Shown in pieces: positions 33,268 through 43,932 of a DNA stretch of 46,609 nt (its first letter is position 1; each line of letters opens with the position of its first letter). A program made the translations under genes and the position numbers. This DNA is from Alphaproteobacteria bacterium (GTDB taxonomy: Bacteria > Pseudomonadota > Alphaproteobacteria > Micavibrionales > Micavibrionaceae), in the NCBI GenBank assembly GCA_024275825.1, contig JAJRYK010000014.1, positions 1-46,609 of the forward strand. The letters run 5' to 3'. A model generated the notes under the pieces. It was not told the origin of the DNA and ran no database searches. It saw only the letters and a list, made by a program, of their open reading frames with translations.

Positions 33268-36200
33268 ATGAGCGCAGCGAAATCTAAAAACACAGAAAAG
33301 CAAATTCCTCCCGCAAACAGTATTGAGACATTTACAGGCCGCAAACGCGTGCGCCGTAATTTCAGTAAAATTCCAGAGGTTGCGCCTATTCCTAACCTGA
33401 ACCAGGTTCAGTATGATTCATACAAACTGTTTCAGCAGAAGGACACGCCCTCCGAGGATCGCCTGATGCAGGGTATTCAAGAAGTGTTCTCGTCTGTGTT
33501 TCCGATCAAGGATTTCTCTGATCGTGCTGAGATTGATTTTGTTAAATACGAATTTGAAACGCCAAAATATGATGTTGAGGAATGTCAGCAGCGCGGCATA
33601 ACCTATGCGGCGCCGCTGCGCGTGACGCTCCGTTTGTCTGTGTTTGATGTTGATGAGGATACGGGCTTGCGCTCTATCCGCGACATTAAGGAGCAAGACG
33701 TTTATATGGTCGATATGCCGTTGATGACCGATAACGGGACATTTGTGGTGAACGGAACGGAGCGCGTGATTGTATCGCAAATGCACCGCTCTCCCGGTGT
33801 GTTCTTCGATCATGACGGCGGCAAGACGCATGCGAGCGGGAAGTACCTCTTCTCCTCACGTGTTATTCCTTACCGTGGTTCATGGCTCGATTTTGAATTT
33901 GATGCGAAAGATTTGATGTATGTGCGTATTGACCGTCGCCGTAAATTGCCGGTCACGACGTTCCTGCGCGCGCTGGATTCCGCGAGCACGCAAGCCTATC
34001 GCAAAGAGTGCGAAGAAAAGGATGTTGATGTTGATCCGTTGATGGTTCAAGGAATGAGCAATGAAGAAATTCTAAGCACATTCTATGAAACAGTATCCTA
34101 CACAAAGGACAAAAAGGGTTGGAAAACATCGTTTGATGGCGAGCGCATGCGCGGTGTGAAGCTGGTGGCTGATCTTGTTGATGCGAAGACCGGTAAGGTT
34201 GTTGCAGAAGCGGGTGAGAAAATCAGCCCGCGTAAGGCGAAGAAATTCGTTGAAGATGGCCTGAAGGATATTTTGGTGCAATCTGATGATTTGCTGGGTA
34301 AATACTTGGCTACCGATAAATTTGATGCCAAGACCGGCGAAATTTTGTTTGAAGCCGGCCATGAAATCACAGAAGAAGATCTGGAGGCTTTTGAAGAGCA
34401 GGGCGTTAAGGAGCTTCCTGTTCTGGCCATTGATGACCTCAATGTTGGGGGCTATGTTCGTGACACGATGATCGCTGATAAATGTGACACGCGTGAAGAA
34501 GCGCTGATCGATATTTATCGCGTGATGCGTCCGGGTGAGCCGCCGACGGTTGATTCTGCGAGCGCATTGTTCGACACGCTGTTTTTTGATCCGGAGCGTT
34601 ATGATCTGTCCCCTGTTGGCCGCGTGAAGATGAATGCACGTTTGGAGCTGGAGGCGGATGATCAATTCCGCGTTCTTGAAAAGGCCGATATTCTGGCAAT
34701 TTTGAAATATTTGCACGGTCTGAAAGACGGCTTGGGCGAAGTGGATGACATTGATAACCTTGGCAACCGCCGTGTGCGCTCCGTTGGTGAATTGATGGAA
34801 AACCAGTTGCGCGTTGGCCTTTTGCGCATGGAACGTGCAATCCGCGAGCGTATGAGCTCGGTTGAGATCGACACATTCATGCCGCATGATCTGATTAACT
34901 CTAAACCGGCGCAGGCCGCTGTTCGTGAGTTCTTTGGCTCATCACAGCTGTCACAGTTTATGGATCAGACTAACCCGCTATCCGAGATTACGCATAAGCG
35001 CCGTCTTTCTGCGCTTGGGCCGGGCGGCCTGACGCGCGAACGTGCGGGCTTTGAGGTGCGCGATGTGCACCCAACGCACTATGGCCGGATCTGTCCGATT
35101 GAAACGCCTGAGGGGCCGAATATTGGCCTGATTAACTCACTCGCTACATTTGCCCGCGTGAACCAGTATGGCTTTATTGAGAGCCCATACAGAAAAGTGA
35201 ATAACGGCAAGGTCACAGACGAAGTGATCTACATGTCAGCGATGGAAGAAGCGCGTTACACGATTGCGCAGGCTAATTCTGAGCTTGATAAGGCTGGCAA
35301 GTTCACAAGTGATCTTATTTCTTGTCGCTCCGGCGGTGAGAACGTGATGTCTAACCCCGAGCAAATTGAATATATTGACGTTTCGCCAAAGCAGATTGTA
35401 TCTGTCGCCGCTTCGCTGATCCCGTTCCTTGAGAATGATGATGCGAACCGCGCCTTGATGGGGTCAAATATGATGCGTCAGGCTGTGCCGCTTTTGACAT
35501 CTTCCGCACCATTGGTTGGTACGGGTATGGAAGCGACTGTCGCCCGCGACTCTGGCGCCGCCGTTTCTGCGCGCCGCGCAGGGGTTGTGACCAAGGTTGA
35601 TGCGATGCGTATTGTTGTGCAAACCACCGAAGCGCTGAAGATTGGCGAGCCTGTTGTTGATATTTACAAGATGGCGAAATTCCAACGCTCTAACCAAAAT
35701 ACCTGCATTAACCAGCGCCCGCTGGTGAAGGTTGGTGATAAGGTTATTGCCGGTGATATTATTGCCGATGGCCCGTCCACACAGTTTGGTGAGCTTGCGC
35801 TTGGTAAGAACGCATTGGTCGCGTTTATGCCGTGGAATGGCTATAACTTTGAGGATTCAATTCTGATTTCTGAGCGTATTGTGCGCGATGATGTTTACAC
35901 GTCCATCCACCTTCAGGAATTTGAAGTGATGGCGCGTGACACGAAATTAGGCACCGAAGAAATTACGCGTGATATCCCCAATGTTGGGGAAGAAGCGCTG
36001 AAGCATCTTGATGAAGCCGGCATCGTTCATATTGGCGCCGAAGTTGGTCCGGGTGATATTCTGGTGGGCAAGGTAACGCCAAAGGGTGAAAGCCCGATGA
36101 CGCCGGAAGAAAAGCTTCTGCGCGCTATTTTTGGTGAGAAAGCGGCCGATGTTAAGGATACATCGCTGAAGCTGCCGCCGGGCGCAGTGGGCACCGTTGT

Positions 36201-37515
36201 TGAGGTGCGCGTGTTTAACCGCCGCGGCGTTGACAAAGATGCGCGGGCCATGGCGATTGAGGCGCAAGAAATTGAACGTCTCGCGAAAGACCGTGATGAT
36301 GAGCGCAAGATCCTAGAGGACGGCTTCTATGACCGTCTGCGCGATACTTTGACGGGCCATACTGTGGCCAAAGCGCTTAAGGATGCTGGCCTGAAGAAGG
36401 GCACGAAGCTGACGGCTTCTGACCTTGATGGCATCGAAAAGCGCGGTTTGTGGCGTCAAATTGCGATCGAAAATGAAAAACGCATGGCAGAGATCGAAGC
36501 TATGTCGCAGACATTTGATGACGCGGTTGATGGCATTAAGGAGCGTTTCGAGAACAAGGTTGAAAAACTTCAGCGCGGTGATGAATTGTTACCAGGCGTG
36601 ATGAAGATGGTTAAAGTCTTCGTGGCCGTGAAGCGTAAAATGGCGCCGGGCGATAAAATGGCCGGCCGTCACGGAAACAAGGGTGTGGTCTCCAAGGTTA
36701 TCCCGATGGAAGACATGCCCTATACCGAGGATGGTGTGCCGGTTGATATCGTACTGAATCCATTGGGCGTTCCGTCACGGATGAATGTGGGTCAGATTCT
36801 TGAAACTCATTTAGGCTGGGCTTCGGCAACGCTTGGGAAGCAAATTGGCGATCTGATTGACGGCTTTGCTGACAAAAAGAAAATGGCAGATGCAGAGAAG
36901 AAAAAGCTCTGTGCGAAGCTGAAGGATGCTTATGGCGAGCGCGAATATGATGAGAAAATCACCAAGCTTGATGATACGCAGCTTCTTGAAATGTCAAATA
37001 ATCTGCGTGACGGGGTGCCGATGGGCACGCCGGTCTTTGATGGTGCGCATGAGGGCGATATTTCTGAGCTGCTTGAGCATGCTGGCCTGGATACATCTGG
37101 TCAGGTGACGTTGGTTGACGGGCGTACGGGTGAGAAATTCCACCGCCCGGTGACTGTGGGCCGTATGTATATGCTCAAACTGCACCACTTGGTTGATGAT
37201 AAGATCCACGCGCGTTCAATCGGGCCATATTCACTCGTAACGCAGCAGCCGCTGGGCGGTAAAGCCCAGTTCGGTGGTCAGCGCTTCGGAGAGATGGAGG
37301 TGTGGGCGCTGCAAGCCTACGGCGCGGCCTATACGCTTCAGGAAATGCTAACGGTTAAGTCCGATGACGTGGCCGGTCGCTCGAAAGTGTATGAAAGCCT
37401 CGTGCGCGGCGAAGACAATTTCGAGATTGGTATCCCGGAAAGCTTTAACGTTCTGACGAAGGAACTAAGAGCGCTGGGGCTGAATATTGATTTGAAGCAG
37501 AGTGGGAACGGTTAA
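33268..37515 (+). CDS. rpoB: RNA polymerase beta subunit
   Basis: This 1415-residue protein is the beta subunit forming half of the RNA polymerase active-site cleft. The rifampicin region reads [17 protein letters not shown], then [20 protein letters not shown]. It matches E. coli except for Thr at the position of Asn518 and conservative changes. [16 protein letters not shown] and the C-terminal [23 protein letters not shown] are intact. The alphaproteobacterial insert with DAKTGKV and DAKTGEI repeats lies at about residues 308-360. Unusually, rpoC does not follow directly: an MNT-HEPN gene pair lies between. Confidence 0.98.
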   Translation: MSAAKSKNTEKQIPPANSIETFTGRKRVRRNFSKIPEVAPIPNLNQVQYDSYKLFQQKDTPSEDRLMQGIQEVFSSVFPIKDFSDRAEIDFVKYEFETPKYDVEECQQRGITYAAPLRVTLRLSVFDVDEDTGLRSIRDIKEQDVYMVDMPLMTDNGTFVVNGTERVIVSQMHRSPGVFFDHDGGKTHASGKYLFSSRVIPYRGSWLDFEFDAKDLMYVRIDRRRKLPVTTFLRALDSASTQAYRKECEEKDVDVDPLMVQGMSNEEILSTFYETVSYTKDKKGWKTSFDGERMRGVKLVADLVDAKTGKVVAEAGEKISPRKAKKFVEDGLKDILVQSDDLLGKYLATDKFDAKTGEILFEAGHEITEEDLEAFEEQGVKELPVLAIDDLNVGGYVRDTMIADKCDTREEALIDIYRVMRPGEPPTVDSASALFDTLFFDPERYDLSPVGRVKMNARLELEADDQFRVLEKADILAILKYLHGLKDGLGEVDDIDNLGNRRVRSVGELMENQLRVGLLRMERAIRERMSSVEIDTFMPHDLINSKPAQAAVREFFGSSQLSQFMDQTNPLSEITHKRRLSALGPGGLTRERAGFEVRDVHPTHYGRICPIETPEGPNIGLINSLATFARVNQYGFIESPYRKVNNGKVTDEVIYMSAMEEARYTIAQANSELDKAGKFTSDLISCRSGGENVMSNPEQIEYIDVSPKQIVSVAASLIPFLENDDANRALMGSNMMRQAVPLLTSSAPLVGTGMEATVARDSGAAVSARRAGVVTKVDAMRIVVQTTEALKIGEPVVDIYKMAKFQRSNQNTCINQRPLVKVGDKVIAGDIIADGPSTQFGELALGKNALVAFMPWNGYNFEDSILISERIVRDDVYTSIHLQEFEVMARDTKLGTEEITRDIPNVGEEALKHLDEAGIVHIGAEVGPGDILVGKVTPKGESPMTPEEKLLRAIFGEKAADVKDTSLKLPPGAVGTVVEVRVFNRRGVDKDARAMAIEAQEIERLAKDRDDERKILEDGFYDRLRDTLTGHTVAKALKDAGLKKGTKLTASDLDGIEKRGLWRQIAIENEKRMAEIEAMSQTFDDAVDGIKERFENKVEKLQRGDELLPGVMKMVKVFVAVKRKMAPGDKMAGRHGNKGVVSKVIPMEDMPYTEDGVPVDIVLNPLGVPSRMNVGQILETHLGWASATLGKQIGDLIDGFADKKKMADAEKKKLCAKLKDAYGEREYDEKITKLDDTQLLEMSNNLRDGVPMGTPVFDGAHEGDISELLEHAGLDTSGQVTLVDGRTGEKFHRPVTVGRMYMLKLHHLVDDKIHARSIGPYSLVTQQPLGGKAQFGGQRFGEMEVWALQAYGAAYTLQEMLTVKSDDVAGRSKVYESLVRGEDNFEIGIPESFNVLTKELRALGLNIDLKQSGNG

Positions 37516-37527
37516 AACCTTCCACAG

Positions 37528-37552
37528 TCGTCATCCCGGCGCAGGCCGGGGG
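37528..37552. repeat. Short GC-rich palindrome after rpoB
   Basis: CCCGGC-GCAG-GCCGGG (37535-37550) sits inside GTCGTCATCCCGGCGCAG, a form typical of the short palindromic repeats scattered through alphaproteobacterial genomes. It has no T-run, so it is a weak terminator at best. Confidence 0.6.
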
Positions 37553-37604
37553 GGCTATTGGACGGTAAGGATTGGGCTGAATTTTTTAACGCGAAGGCAA
37601 AAAC

Positions 37605-37904
37605 ATGAATGAACTAAATGCAGTGATTGATGCTTTGAAGGCGCACAGGGATGTGTTGGCCACAAAGGGTGTTGTTCATGCTTCTGTATTTGGTTCAACG
37701 GCGCGCGGGCAGCAAACGGCGGATAGTGATGTTGATATTTTGATTGATCTGGATGAGAGCCGCACGATTAATGTGTTTGATTATGCCTCAATCAAGGATG
37801 AGATTAAGCAAATTGTTGGCGGCCGCGTTGACGTTGTAACGCGCGAGGGGCTGAAAAAAGCGTTGCGTGAACAGGTTGAAAAGGAGGCTGTGGATGTCTT
37901 TTGA
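37605..37904 (+). CDS. MntA-type nucleotidyltransferase (putative antitoxin)
   Basis: This 99-residue protein has the minimal nucleotidyltransferase motif GSx10DxD: Gly30-Ser31 (VFGSTARG) and Asp42/Asp44 (SDVDILID), with a third acidic residue in RVDVVT (Asp76). MntA proteins of this family neutralise HEPN partners by attaching AMP to a tyrosine. It overlaps the next gene, encoding a HEPN protein, by 11 bp, the normal arrangement of the pair. All catalytic acids are present, so it should be active. The location between rpoB and rpoC is highly unusual for such a module. Confidence 0.93.
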   Translation: MNELNAVIDALKAHRDVLATKGVVHASVFGSTARGQQTADSDVDILIDLDESRTINVFDYASIKDEIKQIVGGRVDVVTREGLKKALREQVEKEAVDVF

Positions 37905-38238
37905 GAGTGCAAAGGTGCCTCTGCTCGATATTTTAGAAAATATTGTGAGAGCTGAGACTTTTGTGAAAGACATTGATTTTGAACAATTTTTAGAGGAGCC
38001 GATATATGCCTATGCAGTTATTCGTGCGTTAGAAATTATATCGGAGGCGTCGCGGAAGCTGCCCGAGGATATGAAGGAGAAATATCCGGAAATCCCATGG
38101 AAGCAAATTGCCGGATCAGGAAATATTTTTAGGCATGATTACGAGGATGTTTTGGAAAAAATTGTTTGGAGTACGGTAAAGGATGCTTTAGGGCCGCTGG
38201 AGGCCATTGTAAGAAAAGAATTAGAAAATCTGGATTAG
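37894..38238 (+). CDS. HEPN-domain protein (HepT/DUF86-like, putative toxin)
   Basis: The protein has 114 residues from ATG 37894, preceded by AAGGAGG; a longer frame from 37867 is not favoured. It is all-helical, with the DUF86 pattern YAVIRALEIISEASRKLP and IPWKQIAG. The usual RNase motif R-x4-6-H-x-Y is altered: it reads GSGNIFRHDY, so the position five before His81 is Gly76, while an Arg (80) lies next to the His; Tyr83, the AMP acceptor in the known family member, is kept. The variant occurs in other DUF86 proteins, so it may be a working subtype, not a decayed one. It lies 27 bp before rpoC. Confidence 0.88.
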   Translation: MSFESAKVPLLDILENIVRAETFVKDIDFEQFLEEPIYAYAVIRALEIISEASRKLPEDMKEKYPEIPWKQIAGSGNIFRHDYEDVLEKIVWSTVKDALGPLEAIVRKELENLD

Positions 38239-38265
38239 ACTAAAAAAGGAAAAAGGGCGAAAAAA

Positions 38266-41200
38266 ATGAATGAATTAATGAACCTATTTGGTACACCGAC
38301 AGGGACGCAGAGCTTTGATAGTTTGCGGATCTCGATTGCTAGCCCGGAGCAGATCCGTAGCTGGTCGTTTGGTGAGGTGAAGAAGCCCGAAACGATTAAT
38401 TATCGTACATTTAAGCCCGAGCGTGATGGTCTTTTCTGTGCGCGGATTTTTGGCCCGGTTAAGGATTATGAATGTCTGTGCGGCAAATATAAGCGCATGA
38501 AATATAAGGGCATTATTTGTGAGAAATGTGGCGTTGAAGTCACGCTGACCAAGGTGCGCCGCGAGCGTATGGGCCATATTGATCTGGCCAGCCCGGTGGC
38601 TCATATTTGGTTCATGAAATCACTGCCCAGCCGTATTGGTTTGATGATTGACATGACGCTCAAGGAACTCGAGCGCGTTTTGTATTTCGAAAACTTTATC
38701 ATTATTGAGCCGGGTATGACGCCGCTTAAGCCGTTCCAGTTGCTTAATGAAGAAGAATATTATGCTGCGCAGGATGAGTATGGCGATGAAAATTTCCGCG
38801 CCGGGATTGGCGCTGAAGCGCTGAAGGAAATTCTGGCTGCTTTGGACATGGAAGCGGAAAAAGAAAAAGTTGAAGAAGATCTGCGCGAGACAGGATCAGA
38901 GGCCAAGCGTAAAAAATACGTGAAGCGTTTGAAGCTTTTGACGGCATTTATTGAATCTGGCACGAGGCCCGAATGGATGATTTTGGACATTGTTCCTGTT
39001 CTTCCGCCGGAGCTGCGCCCTCTGGTGCCGCTTGATGGTGGCCGTTTTGCGACGTCCGATTTGAATGATTTATATCGCCGAGTGATTAACCGCAACAACC
39101 GTTTGAAGCGTTTGATGGAGCTTCGCGCGCCGGATATTATTGTGCGCAATGAAAAGCGGATGCTGCAGGAATCTGTGGATGCGCTGTTTGATAATGGCCG
39201 CCGTGGCCGCGTGATTACGGGCGCGAACAAGCGTCCGCTGAAATCTCTGTCTGATATGCTTAAAGGGAAGCAAGGTCGTTTCCGCCAGAACCTTCTTGGG
39301 AAGCGCGTGGATTATTCCGGGCGTTCCGTGATTGTGGTTGGGCCGGAGCTAAAGCTGCATCAGTGCGGAATTCCGAAGAAAATGGCGCTCGAGCTGTTTA
39401 AGCCGTTTATTTATCACAAGCTTGAAATTTATGGCATGGCCTCCACTGTGAAGGCGGCCAAGAAGATGGTGGAAAAGGAACGCCCGGAAGTTTGGGATAT
39501 TCTTGAGGAAGTTATCCGCGAGCATCCGGTTATGCTTAACCGCGCGCCAACGCTTCACCGCCTTGGGATTCAGGCCTTTGAGCCGATCTTGATTGAGGGC
39601 AAAGCCATTCAGCTCCACCCGCTGGTTTGTACAGCGTTTAATGCGGATTTTGATGGTGACCAGATGGCCGTTCACGTGCCGCTATCGATCGAAGCGCAGC
39701 TTGAAGCGCGCTGTTTGATGATGGCGACGAATAACATTCTGGCTGCCTCTAACGGGAAGCCGATTATCGTGCCGTCGCAGGATATTATTCTGGGTCTATA
39801 TTATATGTCGCTTGAGCTGCCAAACCAGCTTGGTGAGGGCATGATTTTCCGCGGTGTGGGCGAGATTACGCACGCGCTGGAGAACAAGGTTGTGTCTTTG
39901 CATGCGAAGGTGAAATGTCGCTACCGCACAGTTGATGCGGAAGGGAACGATATTTTGCAGATCGTTGAATCAACACCGGGCCGCATGATGCTTTCTGAGC
40001 TTTTGCCGCGCCACATTGAGGTGCCGTTTAGCACAATCAATCAGGTTCTGACGAAGAAGGAGCTGTCCAACGCCATTGAGGATGTTTATCGTCATTGTGG
40101 TCAAAAAGCGACTGTAATCTTTGCTGACCGTATGATGAAGCTCGGGTTTAAATATGCGTGCATTGCCGGTATTTCTTTCGGTAAGGATGATCTGATTATT
40201 CCTGATGCGAAGAAGTCTTTGGTTGAAGAAGCCAATGGTAAAGTTGCCGAATTTGAGCAGCAATATCAGGATGGTTTGATCACCAAGGGCGAGAAATACA
40301 ATAAGGTGATCGATATTTGGTCAAAATGTACCGATGACGTTGCCGACGCGATGATGAGCCATATCTCGAACATTGATGAGGGTAACCTCAACTCTGTTTA
40401 CATGATGGCGCATTCTGGAGCGCGTGGTAGCGCGGCCCAGATCCGTCAGCTTGCCGGTATGCGCGGTTTGATGGCCAAGCCGTCTGGTGAGATTATCGAG
40501 ACGCCGATTATTTCCAACTTTAAGGAAGGTCTGTCGGTTCTTGAATACTTTAACTCCACCCACGGCGCGCGTAAGGGTTTGGCTAATACGGCCTTGAAGA
40601 CTGCGAATTCCGGGTATTTGACGCGTCGTCTGGTTGACGTTGCACAGGATGCGATTATTACCGAAGTGGATTGTGGCACGAAAGATGGCGTTTCAATGCG
40701 CGCGGTTCTAAACGGTGCAGATATCGTTGTATCGCTGGCTGAACGTATTCTTGGTCGCTCTGCAGCATTGGATATTAAAGATCCACTGTCTGGTAAGATG
40801 ATTGTGAAGGCGGGCGTTATCATTGATGAGATAACGTCAGAGCAAATTGAAACCTCCGGCATTGATGATGTGCAAGTGCGCTCTGTTTTGACCTGTGAGG
40901 GTGAGGCAAATGGTATTTGTGCGGCCTGTTACGGTCGTGATTTGGCGCGCGGCACCGAGGTGAATATCGGTGAAGCGGTTGGTGTTGTCGCGGCGCAGTC
41001 TATTGGTGAGCCGGGTACACAGCTGACAATGCGGACATTCCACATTGGCGGCGCAGCGCAGAAGGGCGCAGAGCGCTCTCAGGTTGATTCAAATATGGAT
41101 GCGATTGTTGAGGTCTTGCATGAGAATGTTGTTAAGAACTCAGACGGTATTAACATCGTGATGGGCCGTAATACAGAGGTCGTGCTGAAGGATAAGAAGG

Positions 41201-42486
41201 GCTCTATTAAGGCCTCTCACCGTATTCCTTATGGTGCGCGCCTGTTGGTTGAAAACGGTAAGCCCGTTAAAGCCGGCGATAAAATGGCCGAGTGGGACCC
41301 GTATACGGTTCCGGTCATCACCGAAAAAGACGATGTGGCGCATTACTTTGATCTGGTTGAAGGTATTTCTGTTGCGGATGAAGTTGATGAAGCGACGGGC
41401 ATTTCTTCGAAGAAGATTATCGATTGGCGCAGCCAGCCGAAGGGTGGCGATTTGAAGCCGCGGATTTCTTTACTCGACAAGAAAGGCAAGGTTATTAAGC
41501 TGCCGAACGGCTTGCCTGCGAACTATTACCTGTCTGTAGATACGGTTTTGTCGATTGAGCCAGAGCAAGAGGTGAAGGCCGGTGACGTGATTGCGCGCAT
41601 TCCGCGTGAGACATCGAAAACGCGTGATATTACCGGTGGTCTGCCACGTGTGGCGGAACTCTTTGAAGCGCGCCGTCCGAAGGACTTTGCGGTGATTTCC
41701 GAGATTGATGGTTATGTTGAGTTTGGCAAGGACTATAAGTCCAAGCGCCGGATCAACGTGAAGCCCGCCAATGCGGAAGATGGTGAAACACGTGAATATA
41801 TGGTGCCGAAGGGTCGTCACTTGGCCGTTGTCGAAGGTGACTTCGTGCGTAAGGGTGATCGGATTCTCGATGGTGCGCTTGTGCCGCATGATATTCTTGA
41901 TGTTATGGGCGTGGAAGCGCTGTCCGATTATCTGACCCAGGAAGTGCAGGATGTTTACCGTCTGCAGGGCGTGAAGATCAATGACAAGCATATCGAGGTG
42001 ATTGTGCGCCAGATGATGCAGAAAATTGAGATCCACGAGGTTGGCGATTCAACTTATCTGGTCGGTGAAAATGTAGACCGTGAGGAATATGACGAGGCTG
42101 TGGCTAAATACAAGGCTGATGGCTTGCGTCCGCCAAACGGTAAGCCGGTTCTGCAAGGAATCACGAAGGCCTCTCTACAGACTCGCAGCTTTATCTCTGC
42201 CGCGTCGTTCCAGGAGACCACGCGCGTTCTGACCGAAGCCGCCGTTCAAGGTAAGGTTGACCGTTTGCACGGCCTGAAGGAAAACGTGATTGTTGGTCGC
42301 TTGATCCCGGCCGGTACAGGCGCGTTTGTGGCCGACATGAAACGCATTGCCTCCGAGCGTGATGCTGTGATCCTGGAAGAGCAGCAAAAGCAGCGCGCTC
42401 TGGAAGAAGCAGCTTACGCTGCAGCTAATCCACCACCAGCCGAAGATGTGCCGGAAGATGACGGCAAGGAAGCGGCTGCCGGTTAA
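38266..42486 (+). CDS. rpoC: RNA polymerase beta' subunit
   Basis: This 1406-residue protein is the beta' subunit. The N-terminal zinc finger is [20 protein letters not shown] (about residues 71-90). The catalytic NADFDGD motif that holds Mg2+ is at 459-465. The second zinc site has CGTKDG, then [14 protein letters not shown]. The trigger loop region has [16 protein letters not shown]. Length and domains are normal for alphaproteobacteria. It is preceded by the MNT-HEPN pair and followed by a strong terminator. Confidence 0.98.
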   Translation: MNELMNLFGTPTGTQSFDSLRISIASPEQIRSWSFGEVKKPETINYRTFKPERDGLFCARIFGPVKDYECLCGKYKRMKYKGIICEKCGVEVTLTKVRRERMGHIDLASPVAHIWFMKSLPSRIGLMIDMTLKELERVLYFENFIIIEPGMTPLKPFQLLNEEEYYAAQDEYGDENFRAGIGAEALKEILAALDMEAEKEKVEEDLRETGSEAKRKKYVKRLKLLTAFIESGTRPEWMILDIVPVLPPELRPLVPLDGGRFATSDLNDLYRRVINRNNRLKRLMELRAPDIIVRNEKRMLQESVDALFDNGRRGRVITGANKRPLKSLSDMLKGKQGRFRQNLLGKRVDYSGRSVIVVGPELKLHQCGIPKKMALELFKPFIYHKLEIYGMASTVKAAKKMVEKERPEVWDILEEVIREHPVMLNRAPTLHRLGIQAFEPILIEGKAIQLHPLVCTAFNADFDGDQMAVHVPLSIEAQLEARCLMMATNNILAASNGKPIIVPSQDIILGLYYMSLELPNQLGEGMIFRGVGEITHALENKVVSLHAKVKCRYRTVDAEGNDILQIVESTPGRMMLSELLPRHIEVPFSTINQVLTKKELSNAIEDVYRHCGQKATVIFADRMMKLGFKYACIAGISFGKDDLIIPDAKKSLVEEANGKVAEFEQQYQDGLITKGEKYNKVIDIWSKCTDDVADAMMSHISNIDEGNLNSVYMMAHSGARGSAAQIRQLAGMRGLMAKPSGEIIETPIISNFKEGLSVLEYFNSTHGARKGLANTALKTANSGYLTRRLVDVAQDAIITEVDCGTKDGVSMRAVLNGADIVVSLAERILGRSAALDIKDPLSGKMIVKAGVIIDEITSEQIETSGIDDVQVRSVLTCEGEANGICAACYGRDLARGTEVNIGEAVGVVAAQSIGEPGTQLTMRTFHIGGAAQKGAERSQVDSNMDAIVEVLHENVVKNSDGINIVMGRNTEVVLKDKKGSIKASHRIPYGARLLVENGKPVKAGDKMAEWDPYTVPVITEKDDVAHYFDLVEGISVADEVDEATGISSKKIIDWRSQPKGGDLKPRISLLDKKGKVIKLPNGLPANYYLSVDTVLSIEPEQEVKAGDVIARIPRETSKTRDITGGLPRVAELFEARRPKDFAVISEIDGYVEFGKDYKSKRRINVKPANAEDGETREYMVPKGRHLAVVEGDFVRKGDRILDGALVPHDILDVMGVEALSDYLTQEVQDVYRLQGVKINDKHIEVIVRQMMQKIEIHEVGDSTYLVGENVDREEYDEAVAKYKADGLRPPNGKPVLQGITKASLQTRSFISAASFQETTRVLTEAAVQGKVDRLHGLKENVIVGRLIPAGTGAFVADMKRIASERDAVILEEQQKQRALEEAAYAAANPPPAEDVPEDDGKEAAAG

Positions 42487-42512
42487 GAGGCTAGCATTTG
42501 ATATTAGAGTTT

Positions 42513-42539
42513 AAAAAGGAGCCATTTGGCTCCTTTTTT
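42513..42539 (+). terminator. Terminator after rpoC
   Basis: AAAAAGGAGCC (42513-42523) pairs perfectly with GGCTCCTTTTT around ATTT, followed by a further T. It ends the rpoB-mnt-hepn-rpoC transcript. Confidence 0.95.
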
Positions 42540-42580
42540 CCGCGCAAGAGAGATTTGTGCCATTTTCCCGAAACAAAAGC

Positions 42581-42610
42581 TTGACGCGCGGGCAGGTTAT
42601 CGACTATATT
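42581..42610 (+). promoter_or_regulatory. Promoter of the str operon (rpsL-rpsG-fusA-tuf)
   Basis: TTGACG (42581-42586) and TATATT (42605-42610) are separated by 18 bp. The -35 is embedded in AAAAGCTTGACG, shared with the rplJ promoter. A leader of about 260 bases follows. Confidence 0.8.
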
Positions 42611-42726
42611 CCGCGCAACTTCGAAGAATCGGCGCAGTTTATGAGCGCTTTTTTATTGAAGTTTGATTGAGATATTGGCGTTTTTTCGCGGGGTTTTGGC
42701 CTCTATAGAGATGAAGAAGCGCGTAA

Positions 42727-42813
42727 CATCCACCGGTTTAATTTAACCGTTCGGATGCTCTGCATAAGTCTAGAAGTACGGCGAGAGATGTCAACATGTT
42801 GACTAGGCCGTAC
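42727..42813 (+). promoter_or_regulatory. Structured leader RNA upstream of rpsL
   Basis: Two hairpins lie back to back. The first (42727-42757) pairs CATCC with GGATG and CGGTT with AACCG. The second (42776-42813) has an outer 7-bp stem GTACGGC/GCCGTAC enclosing the perfect palindrome GTCAACATGTTGAC (42790-42803). No T-run follows, so they are not terminators. A role in control of the ribosomal operon is likely but unproven. Confidence 0.6.
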
Positions 42814-42873
42814 ATTCCACGCTAAATGCACGCATCCTGACATTATAGACGTTTAAAAAGAAGGGCTTGATAT

Positions 42874-43245
42874 ATGCCAACGATTAACCAATTGATCCGT
42901 AACCCACGGAAAAAAGTTGTGAAGCCAAAGAAAAACCGGGCGCTGAAAAGCAATCCGCAGCGCCGCGGCGTTTGTACGCGCGTTTACACAACCACGCCAA
43001 AGAAGCCAAACTCGGCTTTGCGTAAGGTTGCCAAGGTGCGTTTGACCACGGGGCACGAAGTTATTTGCTACATCCCCGGCGAAGGCCACAATTTGCAAGA
43101 GCACTCCGTTGTTCTTGTGCGCGGCGGCCGGGTAAAAGATTTGCCGGGTGTGCGTTACACCATCATCCGCGGAACGCTCGATACACAGGGTGTTGGCGAT
43201 CGTAAACAGTCCCGTTCACGTTACGGGACGAAGAGACCGAAGTAA
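42874..43245 (+). CDS. rpsL: Ribosomal protein S12
   Basis: This 123-residue protein has the decoding-centre loop [18 protein letters not shown], including the wild-type lysine linked to streptomycin sensitivity, and the second loop [12 protein letters not shown]. It is the first gene of the str operon, preceded by AAAAAGAAGGGC. A palindromic repeat separates it from rpsG. Confidence 0.98.
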   Translation: MPTINQLIRNPRKKVVKPKKNRALKSNPQRRGVCTRVYTTTPKKPNSALRKVAKVRLTTGHEVICYIPGEGHNLQEHSVVLVRGGRVKDLPGVRYTIIRGTLDTQGVGDRKQSRSRYGTKRPK

Positions 43246-43257
43246 TAAAGGAAGTAT

Positions 43258-43350
43258 TCACCACAAAGTCACAAAGGGCACAAAGATCCTCAAAGTATTT
43301 TTTATTTTATTCTTTGTGAAACTTAGAGAGCTTTGAGCCTTTGTGGTGAA
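43258..43350. repeat. Palindromic CACAAAG repeat between rpsL and rpsG
   Basis: A perfect 12-bp terminal inverted repeat, TTCACCACAAAG (43258-43269) and CTTTGTGGTGAA (43339-43350), encloses further CACAAAG/CTTTGTG units, so the 93 bp folds as one long imperfect hairpin. It resembles dispersed intergenic repeats made of CACAAAG or CACAGAG units known from many bacterial genomes. It lies inside an operon and would be transcribed. Confidence 0.8.
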
Positions 43351-43376
43351 ATTAGAAAGAAAAGAAGGAAAATTGA

Positions 43377-43916
43377 ATGTCACGTCGTCATAGAGCAGAG
43401 AAACGCGAAATTCTACCAGATCCGAAATTCGGAGATTTGGTGCTGTCGAAATTCATCAATAACTTGATGTTGTGCGGTAAGAAAGCCAAGGCGGAAAGCA
43501 TTGTTTACAGTGCGATCGATATTTTGGAGAGCAAGGCCTCTAACGAGAATAAAAAATCGGATGGCGATGAAGAGGGCGAATCCGAAGGCGGCGATGCCAT
43601 TATGATGAAGAGCGCTGGCCTGCGTCTGTTCCATGATGCGTTGAAAAACGTAAAGCCAAAGCTTGAGGTTCGTTCACGCCGCGTGGGCGGGGCGACCTAT
43701 CAGGTGCCGCAGGAGGTGCGCTCTGAACGCGCGCTGGCGCTGGCGATGCGCTGGATCATCGGCGCAGCGCGCAAGCGCGGCGAGAAAACAATGATTGACC
43801 GCGTGGCCAACGAATTATTCGAAGCCGCCAACGAGCGCGGCTCCGCCGTAAAGAAAAAAGAAGACACCCACAAAATGGCCGATGCGAACAAAGCATTTGC
43901 GCACTTTAGATGGTAG
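43377..43916 (+). CDS. rpsG: Ribosomal protein S7 with acidic insertion
   Basis: This 179-residue protein aligns with the 156-residue E. coli S7 at both ends (ILPDPKFGD at the start; [29 protein letters not shown] and [10 protein letters not shown] later). The 23 extra residues lie at about 55-80: a Ser/Asn/Lys stretch, then [12 protein letters not shown] and AIMMKSAG. The insertion falls between two helices on the protein surface. S7 organises the 3' domain of 16S rRNA and represses the str operon in E. coli. The ATG follows AAGAAGGAAAATTGA. Confidence 0.96.
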   Translation: MSRRHRAEKREILPDPKFGDLVLSKFINNLMLCGKKAKAESIVYSAIDILESKASNENKKSDGDEEGESEGGDAIMMKSAGLRLFHDALKNVKPKLEVRSRRVGGATYQVPQEVRSERALALAMRWIIGAARKRGEKTMIDRVANELFEAANERGSAVKKKEDTHKMADANKAFAHFRW

Positions 43917-43932
43917 GTAGAGTATTGATTTT

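Noticed and set aside
34980-35040. Possible rifampicin resistance from Thr at the E. coli Asn518 position of RpoB
   Set aside because: The key positions (Gln513, Asp516, His526, Ser531 equivalents) are wild type, and one neutral-looking difference does not support resistance.
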